Shown one piece after another: positions 1 through 6,733 of a stretch of DNA of 8,631 nucleotides (position 1 is the stretch's first letter; each line of letters opens with the position of its first letter). This stretch comes from Alphaproteobacteria bacterium (GTDB lineage: Bacteria > Pseudomonadota > Alphaproteobacteria > Rhodobacterales > Rhodobacteraceae). Below the pieces are notes generated by a model. That model was not told the DNA's origin. It searched no databases and worked only from the letters and a program-made list of their open reading frames with translations. The position numbers and the translations under genes are program-made. The stretch spans positions 1 through 8,631 of the forward strand of contig JAURMY010000034.1 in NCBI GenBank assembly GCA_030830465.1. The letters run 5' to 3'.

Positions 1-1391
1 CAAACCGGGGCAGGCCGGTCAAACTGGCCGCCACGGGAAAGACCGGCGCACAGCCCCGCCAGCACGAAAAAGAACACGCCCAGATCGGGTGTCGCAGTGG
101 TCAGCATTGCAGACAGGAACATCGCCAGACAGCCGGCTTTCAAGGCGCGGATCACCGCCATGCGGTCCCTATCGGCACTGATCGACGGGGCGCTGGCAAG
201 CGAAGACAGGAACATCAGGAAAATGGCGGTGCCCACCAGTCCGATGCTGGAAAGACAGCCCAGCAACCAGTTCGACGCCCGCACAGACCCGATCCCGGCG
301 CCCAGCGTCCAGGTGTCCAGAAAGTTCTGCCAGGCCTGGGTGTTCCAGCCCATCCGCTCGACCCCGGAATCGCTGGTCGCCTTGTCAAACAGAACCGTAT
401 CCAGATAGTCGGTCAAAGGCTCTACGGTTTCATAGGCCACGATCAGCGCAACGGCTGCAAACCAGGTGATCAGCACAAACCCCAGCACCATGGAAACGGC
501 CCGCCGGGTGACCGTGCGCTGATATCCCCGAATGACCGAGATCAGCGCAAAAGTGATCAGAAACACCATGGCCGCCACATAAGATGACGACGAGGTTGAC
601 CGCAGCAACAGATAGGCGCTGATCAGCATCATCCAGAATCCAAGGCTGCGCCGCCGGCCCAAAATCCAGTACTCCAGCCAGAACCCGAACAGCCCCAGCG
701 AATAATACCCAAAGGAGGACGCCTCGGGGAATCCGCCGACCATGCGCGTCAGCCCGCCCATCGTGGTGCCGACCAGCATGTCGTAATTTGCGGTTCGGAT
801 CACATCCAAAAGCGATTGCTGACCGACCGCAACCGTCATGATATCGGCCAGTCCCAAGGCCAGTTGCACAATCGTGGCGACGATCATCGCGGTGATCACC
901 GGTTTGGGGTCAGGACGCAGGCGGAACACTGCGGCCATGGCAAAAAACGCCATGGCGTCCAGCAGAATACGAAACAACTGGGTGAAATTCCCGGTGGAGG
1001 GGCGCAGGGGGCTCATGACAATGCGTGCGACCTGTTCGTTGCGGGCGATCCCGAACACTTCGGTTGCCGATTGAAACAGGCGCGGAAACAGAACCGCGGA
1101 CACCATGCAAAAGACCGACAGCAGGAACAAATAAAACCCGGGCAGGCCGGGCCGCATCGTTCCGGCCAGACGGGCGATGCCGTCGGGTGTCATCAGAACC
1201 AGCCCGAACAGCGACAGGGCCGCCAGATCAATCACACCGATCGACGCGCCGCCAGCCGCCGGCAGGTTGAACGCCGCCGCCGCCCCGAACGGGGTGAGGA
1301 ACATAAAGGCCCAAAGGCCCCGGTGCGGGCCGCGCCAAAAGATCAGAATGATCGCGGCGACGGCCAGAAAGGTGCTGGAAACGATCTGCAT
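1..1391 (-). CDS. O-antigen polymerase/ligase-like (Wzy/WaaL type) membrane protein, C-terminus cut by window edge
   Basis: An uninterrupted frame of 463 codons runs from the ATG at 1391 to the left edge with no stop, so the protein is partial. The translation is very hydrophobic, with about ten membrane-spanning stretches separated by short loops, starting at residues 5-17 (TFLAVAAIILIF). Two segments fit the Wzy_C/O-antigen ligase family: TRMVGGFPEASSFGYY at about residues 214-229, in the position of the family's R-x-x-G-x-x-x-E-x-x-x-F stretch, and TLGAGIGSVRASNW at about 358-371, a glycine-rich periplasmic-loop motif with a conserved arginine. Such proteins join undecaprenyl-linked oligosaccharides, either polymerising repeat units (Wzy) or ligating them to an acceptor (WaaL); sequence alone cannot separate these. 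A strong GGAGGA site precedes the start, which lies 2 bases after the stop of the glycosyltransferase gene, so the two are very likely co-transcribed and translationally coupled. The exact role is inferred from hydropathy and context. Confidence 0.77.
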   Translation of the reverse strand, partial: MQIVSSTFLAVAAIILIFWRGPHRGLWAFMFLTPFGAAAAFNLPAAGGASIGVIDLAALSLFGLVLMTPDGIARLAGTMRPGLPGFYLFLLSVFCMVSAVLFPRLFQSATEVFGIARNEQVARIVMSPLRPSTGNFTQLFRILLDAMAFFAMAAVFRLRPDPKPVITAMIVATIVQLALGLADIMTVAVGQQSLLDVIRTANYDMLVGTTMGGLTRMVGGFPEASSFGYYSLGLFGFWLEYWILGRRRSLGFWMMLISAYLLLRSTSSSSYVAAMVFLITFALISVIRGYQRTVTRRAVSMVLGFVLITWFAAVALIVAYETVEPLTDYLDTVLFDKATSDSGVERMGWNTQAWQNFLDTWTLGAGIGSVRASNWLLGCLSSIGLVGTAIFLMFLSSLASAPSISADRDRMAVIRALKAGCLAMFLSAMLTTATPDLGVFFFVLAGLCAGLSRGGQFDRPAPV

Positions 1392-1393
1392 CG

Positions 1394-2626
1394 TCAGGCT
1401 CCTCCGCTGACCGCGCCGGCATAAAGGTCCAGATGCGCCGCCATCCAGTCGCCGGCGGATTGCCCCAGTGGGACCGCGGCGGCAAAGCCGGTTTCGCTGA
1501 TGGTTTTCACGGCGGCGGCGGGCATGTCCCGCATCTGCCGCAGCGCATCGGCAAAAGCCGCCGGATTGCGGATGTCACAGGCCAGCCCCAGCCCGGCTGC
1601 CTGAACTTCCGGGGCAAGCAAGGCGTTTTCGGGCAGGATCACCGGCAGACCGCTGAGCGAGGCCTCAACCGCGACCAGCCCGAACGGCTCACGGAAGCGC
1701 GACGGCATCACCAGCGCGCGGGCGGCTTGGATCAGGGCCCCGATCTCGGCACGGGATTTCCAGCCGGGGAATTGGATGTTTGGGTGTTGGCTGGCAAGCT
1801 CTGCCCGCATCGGCCCGTCGCCGACCATCATCAGCCCAACCCCCGCAGCACTTGCCGCCCGGATCAGTTCCATCACACCCTTGTCGGGTTCGATCCGGCC
1901 AACGAACACCATTTCCGTGTTCTGTTCCGCCTTGATCCGGGTATCGCTGAACCGCACCGCTGGATTTCGGACCGTTACCAACCGGTCCGCCGGGTAATCC
2001 GCCTGCAACATTTGCGCCCGCATTCCGGGATGGATCAGGATAATCCCGGCCCAGGGCGCCTTTTGGTCAAAGACATGGCGAAACCATCCATGCCGGGCCA
2101 GTCGCCAGCCCTTGTGCAGAAATGACCGCTTGTCGCAATTCGTTGTCACACAAGACAGCCCCAGCGGTTTGCGCGTGCAATCCTGTTCCCGCCTGAAATC
2201 GAAAAACACACCGTTCGGACAGGCCAGAAAAAAATCATGGCAGTGGATAAAACACCGCGCGGCAACCTTTTGAAGCGGCGAAAAAATACCGGGCGACAGG
2301 ATCTGCCCCCAGCCATGCACATGATAAACCGTTCCCGGTGTGTCGCGGGTTTCAATGAAATCGGCGATCAGCGTTTTGGTCCGCGCGTTATGAACCCCCT
2401 CAACCGCGGATTTGAACCGTCCCTGTTGCAACAGTTCGCGCCCGTCGGCGGCGATGATCTCTACCCCCAGCGCGCGAAGGTCGGGCGCGTCGCCTGCGTC
2501 GCCGGTGATAAAGGTCACGGCGGTCCCGGCCTTGACCAGAAGTTCGGCCAGCAACAACGCCAGCACCGTCGCGCCGCCGCGCGCAACCGTCATGTCGTTG
2601 ATGATGACAACCCGCTCGACCGTCAT
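1394..2626 (-). CDS. Glycosyltransferase, GT4 type (GT-B fold), exopolysaccharide-type
   Basis: A 410-residue protein, normal length for GT4 enzymes. It should transfer a sugar from a nucleotide-sugar donor to a lipid-linked or glycan acceptor on the cytoplasmic face of the inner membrane; donor and acceptor are unknown. The N-terminal Rossmann half has the glycine-rich loop ARGGAT (15-20). The C-terminal donor-binding half has FVGRIEPDKG (241-250, with Arg244 and Lys249 placed to contact the donor phosphates), MVGDGP (267-272), and REPFGLVAVEA (312-322), in which Glu313 and Glu321 form the E-x7-E motif of retaining GT4 enzymes. A cysteine-rich insertion follows HCHDFFLACPNG, with Cys136, Cys150, Cys159 and Cys164. 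No membrane segment is evident. The ATG at 2626 has only a modest site (AGGT, 5 bases away), but the Rossmann strand VERVVIIND begins right after it. The gene follows the glycoside hydrolase gene after 102 bases and precedes the Wzy-like gene by 2 bases. Confidence 0.93.
   Translation of the reverse strand: MTVERVVIINDMTVARGGATVLALLLAELLVKAGTAVTFITGDAGDAPDLRALGVEIIAADGRELLQQGRFKSAVEGVHNARTKTLIADFIETRDTPGTVYHVHGWGQILSPGIFSPLQKVAARCFIHCHDFFLACPNGVFFDFRREQDCTRKPLGLSCVTTNCDKRSFLHKGWRLARHGWFRHVFDQKAPWAGIILIHPGMRAQMLQADYPADRLVTVRNPAVRFSDTRIKAEQNTEMVFVGRIEPDKGVMELIRAASAAGVGLMMVGDGPMRAELASQHPNIQFPGWKSRAEIGALIQAARALVMPSRFREPFGLVAVEASLSGLPVILPENALLAPEVQAAGLGLACDIRNPAAFADALRQMRDMPAAAVKTISETGFAAAVPLGQSAGDWMAAHLDLYAGAVSGGA
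1398..1405 (-). promoter_or_regulatory. Ribosome binding site of the Wzy-like gene, inside the end of the glycosyltransferase gene
   Basis: On the minus strand the sequence reads GGAGGAGC, six bases upstream of the ATG at 1391. It lies within the last codons of the preceding gene, whose stop is at 1396-1394. This fixes the start of the membrane protein and implies translational coupling between the two genes. Confidence 0.8.
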
Positions 2627-2728
2627 GCCTGACCTGTTCGTGTGATGTAAAGCATCGCGTCGATTTGCCTGCCCGTCCGCCTGTTTTTCACAACCTATAT
2701 AAGGCTTTGTCGAAATCGCACAGTATTT
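2627..2728 (-). promoter_or_regulatory. Gap between hydrolase and glycosyltransferase genes, possible weak internal promoter
   Basis: This 102-base gap is more AT-rich than the flanking genes on its hydrolase side. On the minus strand it contains TATATA (within CCTTATATAGG, about 2697-2707), a possible -10 element, with a poor -35 (CTGTGC) 16 bases upstream. No convincing GC-rich hairpin followed by a T-run was seen, so there is no sign of a terminator separating the genes. The promoter reading is weak; simple read-through from the hydrolase gene is equally possible. Confidence 0.22.
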
Positions 2729-4414
2729 TCATTCTGTCGGGTTCTGGATGCGGATGTGATAATCCACAAGGTCGCCGGTGGCATTGCCATTGGGGCCGAC
2801 CGCAAATTCAAGGATATCCCCCTTGGCCAGAGCCAGACGCCGGGCGTTATAGGCAAAGCTGTTGCGCAACAGTTCAGCGGCAAGCGGCTGAGCGTTGAGC
2901 GTGACTTTGACCGTTACACCGTCGCCCATATCCGGCCTCAGCGACCAGAGCGCGTGAATATCCACCACCATATCGCGCGGCACAGTGTAGCGATGAACCA
3001 CTTCGACCGGATTTTCCGCCGAGCCATCGGGCCGCAGGAAGGACTCCGTCAGGCGAATATAACTGTCATTCGGGTCGGCCAAGGAGGGCGTCCACAGGCT
3101 GCCCGGTTCTCGCTGTCCGGGATCGGTCAACATCGGCGTTTCTGTGCCGGCACGGCGGGTAAACCTGTAAAACGGGTCGGTTCTGACGGGATCAACCGGG
3201 CCGCCGGGGAAAACAAACTGGGCTTCGCTGTCTGCAATAATTCCGGTTGGCCCCAGAAGCAGGTTTTCGCCGACAACAATCGGGTCGGGCGACACAATCA
3301 GCACGGGACGGGCCGCATCAATCCGGGGCGGGGCCGGGTCAAGGGCCGCACCAGTCGCTGTGAAAACTCGGGCCTGCGGTGGCAGCGTCAAAGTTCGCGG
3401 GGCACCCCAGATCACCAAACGGTTTGGCCCGAACCGGCAGGCGGAAACAAAGGGGTCCGGCGCGACATCCTGAACCGGCAGGCCGGTCAACTGGTGTTGC
3501 ACAAAGGCAAAGGCGCGCCCGGTATCGGTGGTCCGGCCATCGGACGTCAACAGCGGGGTCAGACCGTCGCCCCGATCACTCAGCGGATACCACACAAAGC
3601 GGGTCACGCCGGACAGGGCAAACTGGCAATAGGCCTTCAGCAATGTCGCGGGCGCTGTTGCCGCGTCGGGATCGCCATATTCCGTCACCTCAATCGGGAT
3701 CGTTTGAAACGCCGGAATGCGCCGCAGCACCGCGATCTGGCGCGCCAAGTGCTGTGGTTTGGTGGTATAGGGATGGATCGAAAGCGCGTCCATGAATGCG
3801 GCTGCGTTCAGGTCGGCTACCTGTTGCAGATATCCGGCGGGTATGGCCAGAACGCTGCCCCCGATCACCCGCACATCGGGCCGCGCCTGTTTGATCTGGC
3901 GATAACTGGACTGCAACAATGCAAGGTAAGCCGCCGCGCGTTCCGCCCCTTGTGTCTTTCGAACCGGGCCGGAAACGAAATAATCGCCGTTGAACTCATT
4001 GCCGACCTCAACCGATGTGATCGCCGCAGAACGCGCGGCCGTGGCGGCGGCCATGGCGCCAAAGGCGCGCACGGCATCCCGGGAATGGGGGGTGTCGCCG
4101 CCGTCAAACTTCGGATGCCCGCCCCCGGTCAGCAGGCTCAGCGTTCCGCCGGTGGCGCCGATCATTTTGGGATAGGCGGTCATGAACTGATCGAACCGGT
4201 AACGCCGGTCAGGCCCCTCGACCCGTTCCCAGTATATTTCGTCGCGAAAGTCGCGAACACCCAGCGCCGCCGCGGCCGCCAGGATTTCCGGATGCCAACC
4301 CTGACCAAAATTTGAAGCCGCAGCAAGAACAGGACCGCGCAGCGCAAGCGACTGAGGGGAACCGGCCAAGGGCCAGACCAGCAAAGCCAGAAACAGGGTC
4401 AGACAGCGCAACAC
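2729..4414 (-). CDS. Secreted clan-A glycoside hydrolase, GH39/PslG-like, with C-terminal beta-sandwich module
   Basis: A 561-residue exported protein. Residues 1 to about 24 form a signal peptide (MLRCLTLFLALLVWPLAG, then a small-residue cleavage region). Residues about 27-310 read as a TIM barrel of clan GH-A: the general acid/base glutamate is Glu140 in VEVGNEFNG (the Asn-Glu pair ending strand 4), the nucleophile is Glu245 in IEVTEYG (strand 7), His214-Pro-Tyr lies in SIHPY, and Trp275 in FVWYPL (strand 8). Both glutamates are retained, so it should be an active retaining hydrolase. Residues about 320-375 are a small beta domain usual for GH39-like enzymes. Residues about 470-559 form a further beta-rich module containing GDGVTVKV and FAVGPNGNATGDLVDY, possibly carbohydrate-binding. 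Lying just upstream of a GT4 gene and a Wzy-like gene, it resembles PslG, the hydrolase of Psl polysaccharide biosynthesis; family number and substrate are inferred. The start is GTG with a good ribosome site. Confidence 0.86.
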   Translation of the reverse strand: MLRCLTLFLALLVWPLAGSPQSLALRGPVLAAASNFGQGWHPEILAAAAALGVRDFRDEIYWERVEGPDRRYRFDQFMTAYPKMIGATGGTLSLLTGGGHPKFDGGDTPHSRDAVRAFGAMAAATAARSAAITSVEVGNEFNGDYFVSGPVRKTQGAERAAAYLALLQSSYRQIKQARPDVRVIGGSVLAIPAGYLQQVADLNAAAFMDALSIHPYTTKPQHLARQIAVLRRIPAFQTIPIEVTEYGDPDAATAPATLLKAYCQFALSGVTRFVWYPLSDRGDGLTPLLTSDGRTTDTGRAFAFVQHQLTGLPVQDVAPDPFVSACRFGPNRLVIWGAPRTLTLPPQARVFTATGAALDPAPPRIDAARPVLIVSPDPIVVGENLLLGPTGIIADSEAQFVFPGGPVDPVRTDPFYRFTRRAGTETPMLTDPGQREPGSLWTPSLADPNDSYIRLTESFLRPDGSAENPVEVVHRYTVPRDMVVDIHALWSLRPDMGDGVTVKVTLNAQPLAAELLRNSFAYNARRLALAKGDILEFAVGPNGNATGDLVDYHIRIQNPTE

Positions 4415-4420
4415 TTGATG

Positions 4421-4426
4421 CTCCTG
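4421..4426 (-). promoter_or_regulatory. Ribosome binding site supporting the GTG start of the glycoside hydrolase
   Basis: The minus strand reads CAGGAG followed by CATCAA and then GTG at 4414. The spacing is near ideal and the codons that follow encode a canonical signal peptide, so this non-ATG start is well supported. The 72-base gap back to the preceding stop shows no clear promoter or terminator, only a short GGCC-GCTT-GGCC hairpin. Confidence 0.75.
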
Positions 4427-4486
4427 AACAAAACCCCCGCGACAGCGCTAGCATGAATCCCGCCACGGGCCAAGCGGCCTGTGATG

Positions 4487-5077
4487 TCAGAGTGCCGCCA
4501 AAAGCCTTTTGTGCAGCGCCAGAAAATCGGCCTTGGTTTCGACCGGGGGCCGAAGCTTGATGGCGACACTGTCGATCAGCCCGGCGTCGGGCTTGCCAAA
4601 CAGGCGGTCCGCCTCGGATTTCGAAAACCCGGCGATCTGTACCGCTTCCAGCCAGGCCGAAATCTTGTCGGCCTTCTTGATCTGTTTCTTGACCTCTGAC
4701 GGAACTGTCGCTGGCAGGCCAAACCGCATATGAACCGCCGCCGCCAGACGGGCGTCCAGCGCACCGTAACCCGGCCCGACCGCAGCTTTGACCGGCGAAA
4801 TCATATCGCCGATCACAAATTCCGGGGCATCATGCAACAACGCCGCCAGCCGCCATTTTGCATCGGCTTTGGGGTAAAGCCGCATGAATATTTCGGTGAC
4901 AAGGATTGAATGTTCGGCGACCGAATAGGGAAACTCGCCCATCGTCTGTCCGTTCCAGCGCGCCTGAAAAGCAAGGCCGTGGGCGATGTCTTCTATTTCA
5001 ATATCGAGAGGCGAAGGGTCAAGCAGATCCAGCCGGCGGCCCGACAGCATCCGTTGCCATGCGCGTGGTTGCTTCAT
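4487..5077 (-). CDS. HD-domain phosphohydrolase, YfbR-like 5'-deoxynucleotidase
   Basis: A 196-residue cytosolic protein of the HD superfamily, similar in layout to E. coli YfbR, which dephosphorylates deoxynucleoside 5'-monophosphates using a divalent metal. Counting from the ATG at 5077, metal and catalytic residues are visible: His56 in SVAEHS, His82-Asp83 in LLHDAPE, Glu86, Asp91 in IGDMISPVK (compare the GD-x-x-x-PVK stretch of YfbR), and Asp137 in KADK. The open frame extends upstream to a GTG at 5125, but that codon has no ribosome site and adds 16 residues unlike the family. The ATG at 5077 has GGGAA 7 bases upstream, and the protein then begins MKQPRAWQRMLSGRRLDLL, as alphaproteobacterial relatives do. 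It lies 117 bases downstream of matB and 72 bases upstream of the hydrolase gene, with no functional link to either evident. Probably a nucleotide-pool housekeeping enzyme. Substrate specificity is inferred. Confidence 0.9.
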   Translation of the reverse strand: MKQPRAWQRMLSGRRLDLLDPSPLDIEIEDIAHGLAFQARWNGQTMGEFPYSVAEHSILVTEIFMRLYPKADAKWRLAALLHDAPEFVIGDMISPVKAAVGPGYGALDARLAAAVHMRFGLPATVPSEVKKQIKKADKISAWLEAVQIAGFSKSEADRLFGKPDAGLIDSVAIKLRPPVETKADFLALHKRLLAAL

Positions 5078-5194
5078 TGGGCAATTCCCGTGCAGCAATG
5101 GTTCGACCGAAAGATCGCGTTGCACTTTAAGAGTGTAACAAAATAAAATATAAATAACACCTTACAGCAATCTCTTAACATATCACACAAAGCC
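5078..5194 (-). promoter_or_regulatory. AT-rich intergenic region, likely promoter of the HD hydrolase gene
   Basis: The gap between the matB stop and the HD hydrolase start is strikingly AT-rich (about 5126-5190) against GC-rich neighbours. On the minus strand TTGCTG followed 16 bases later by TTTTAT is a plausible -35/-10 pair. The same stretch holds an imperfect inverted repeat, GTGTAA at 5133-5138 facing TAACAC at 5155-5160 (5 of 6 positions pair), centred on a run of A and T. No hairpin terminator for matB was found here. The base composition and location support a promoter; the precise elements are guesses. Confidence 0.38.
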
Positions 5195-6715
5195 CTATAC
5201 CTGTTTTCCATAGGTCTGCCGTAGGATATTCTTCTGAACCTTCCCCATCGTATTGCGCGGCAGTTCGTCGACCAGAACCACCTGTTTGGGGTGCTTGAAC
5301 CGGGCCAGATCAGCGCGCATAGCCGCGGAAATTTCTTCCGCGGTCAGGGTGGCATTTTTGCTCAGCACCACGACCGCGACAACAGCCTCGCCGAAATCCG
5401 CGTCGGGAATGCCGATCACGGCGCTTTCCTCAACCCCCTGCATATCGTCGATCAAAAGCTCAAGCTCTTTCGGGTAGATATTGTACCCGCCCGAGATGAT
5501 CAGGTCCTTGGACCGGCCGACAATATGGACATATCCGCGTTCGTCGATCCGGGCCAGATCGCCGGTGATGAAGAACCCGTTTTCGCGCAGTTCCTCGGCG
5601 GTTTTTTCGGGCATCTGCCAATAGCCGGCAAAGACGTTATCACCGCGCACTTCAAGCACGCCGATCTCACCCCGGGGCACCGGGTTTCCGGTTTCAGGGT
5701 CGGTCACGATCACCTCGACCCCCGGCAAAGGAAAGCCGACCGTTCCCGCCCGCCTGTCCCCGTCATAGGGGTTTGACGTGTTCATATTGGTCTCGGTCAT
5801 CCCATAGCGTTCCAGAATGGCGTGGCCGGTAACGGCCTTCCAGCGGTCATGGGTTTCCGCCAGCAAGGGGGCGGAGCCGGAAACAAACAGCCGCATCTTC
5901 GCCGCCGCCCGCGCCAGATCGGACAGGTCCAGCAGGCGGGTATAAAATGTCGGCACGCCCATCAAAGCGGTGGCTTGCGGCATATGGGCCAGAATGGCCT
6001 CGGCGTCGAACTTCGCCATGAAAATGGCGGAAGCGCCGGCCATCAGGGTGATGTTGGTGGCCACGAACAGGCCATGGGTGTGAAAGATCGGCAGCGCGTG
6101 GATCAGAATATCCTGATCGGTAAAGCGCCAGTAATCCCGCAGGGTTTCGGAATTGCTGGCCAGTGCCCGGTGGGTCAGCATCGCCCCCTTGGAACGCCCG
6201 GTGGTGCCGGAGGTGTAAAGGATCGCGGCCAGATCGGTCGCCCCGCGTGCAACCGCGGCAAAGCCCGGTTTCTGCGCGTCGCGCCGGTCGGCCAGATCGC
6301 CGGTTTCGTCGGGCCCCAGTGTCCAGACATGGCCGACGCCACAGTCGCTTGCGACCGGTGTCAGGGCTTCCAGGTTCCTGGGATCGCAGACAAACAGCGC
6401 CGGCTTGGCGTCGCCCAGAAAATAGCGCACTTCGCTGGCGGTATAGGCGGTGTTCAACGGCAGAAAGACGGCACCGCACAGGACCGCGCCGACATAGAGT
6501 TCCAGCATGGTCACGGTTTTCGGAGTCTGGACGGCGATGCGGTCACCGGGCTTGACCCCGGCGGCGACCAAAGCGGCGGCGATCCGTTCCGCATTGGCAA
6601 AAAACGCGCCATAGGTGACATTCGCGCCGGTGTCGTGGCTGGTCAGAAACAGGGCGTCATCGCGGCCCAGACTGGCGCGGCGCAAACGGCTGGCAAGATA
6701 GTTTTCCAAGTACAT
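5195..6715 (-). CDS. matB: Malonyl-CoA synthetase (malonate-CoA ligase) MatB
   Basis: A 506-residue acyl-adenylate-forming enzyme that converts malonate, ATP and CoA to malonyl-CoA, AMP and pyrophosphate; family members also accept methylmalonate. Visible motifs in order: phosphate-binding loop YTSGTTGRSKGAM (167-179), LPIFHTHGLF (208-217), ERYGMTETNMNTSNPY (302-317), the MatB-typical GDRRAGTVGFPLPGVEV (319-335) with arginines where malonate-binding residues lie in characterised MatB enzymes, ITGDLARIDERGY (383-395), hinge GRSKDLIISGGYNIYP (400-415), and the C-terminal catalytic lysine Lys492 in NTMGKVQKN. Length and the NMNTSNPYDGDRRAGTVG stretch separate it from general acyl-CoA ligases. 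The ATG at 6715 has GGGGGA upstream at good spacing. It starts 18 bases after the amidase stop, so the two are very likely one operon. The pairing suggests the amidase supplies malonate or a close analogue. No malonate transporter or malonyl-CoA decarboxylase is in view. Confidence 0.93.
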   Translation of the reverse strand: MYLENYLASRLRRASLGRDDALFLTSHDTGANVTYGAFFANAERIAAALVAAGVKPGDRIAVQTPKTVTMLELYVGAVLCGAVFLPLNTAYTASEVRYFLGDAKPALFVCDPRNLEALTPVASDCGVGHVWTLGPDETGDLADRRDAQKPGFAAVARGATDLAAILYTSGTTGRSKGAMLTHRALASNSETLRDYWRFTDQDILIHALPIFHTHGLFVATNITLMAGASAIFMAKFDAEAILAHMPQATALMGVPTFYTRLLDLSDLARAAAKMRLFVSGSAPLLAETHDRWKAVTGHAILERYGMTETNMNTSNPYDGDRRAGTVGFPLPGVEVIVTDPETGNPVPRGEIGVLEVRGDNVFAGYWQMPEKTAEELRENGFFITGDLARIDERGYVHIVGRSKDLIISGGYNIYPKELELLIDDMQGVEESAVIGIPDADFGEAVVAVVVLSKNATLTAEEISAAMRADLARFKHPKQVVLVDELPRNTMGKVQKNILRQTYGKQV

Positions 6716-6733
6716 GACCGTTTCCCCCGACCG

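Noticed and set aside
97..408. 103-residue plus-strand frame near the left edge
   Set aside because: It is antisense to the continuous membrane-protein frame, including its conserved GAGIGSVR motif, with no supporting features of its own.
816..1424. 202-residue plus-strand frame opposite the Wzy-like gene
   Set aside because: The translation is highly charged and His/Gln/Arg-rich, the mirror of hydrophobic codons on the minus strand. The minus frame is continuous and membrane-protein-like.
2756..4315. 519-residue open frame on the plus strand opposite the glycoside hydrolase
   Set aside because: It lies wholly antisense to a gene with signal peptide and catalytic motifs. Its translation is rich in Arg, Gly, Gln and His with no recognisable domain, as expected for a GC-rich shadow frame.
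4415..4486. Possible terminator in the gap between the HD hydrolase and glycoside hydrolase genes
   Set aside because: Only a four-base GGCC stem with a GCTT loop is present and no T-run follows it directly, so a factor-independent terminator is not supported.
5078..5125. 16-codon N-terminal extension of the HD hydrolase from GTG at 5125
   Set aside because: There is no ribosome site before the GTG and the extension does not look like the family; ATG at 5077 fits better.
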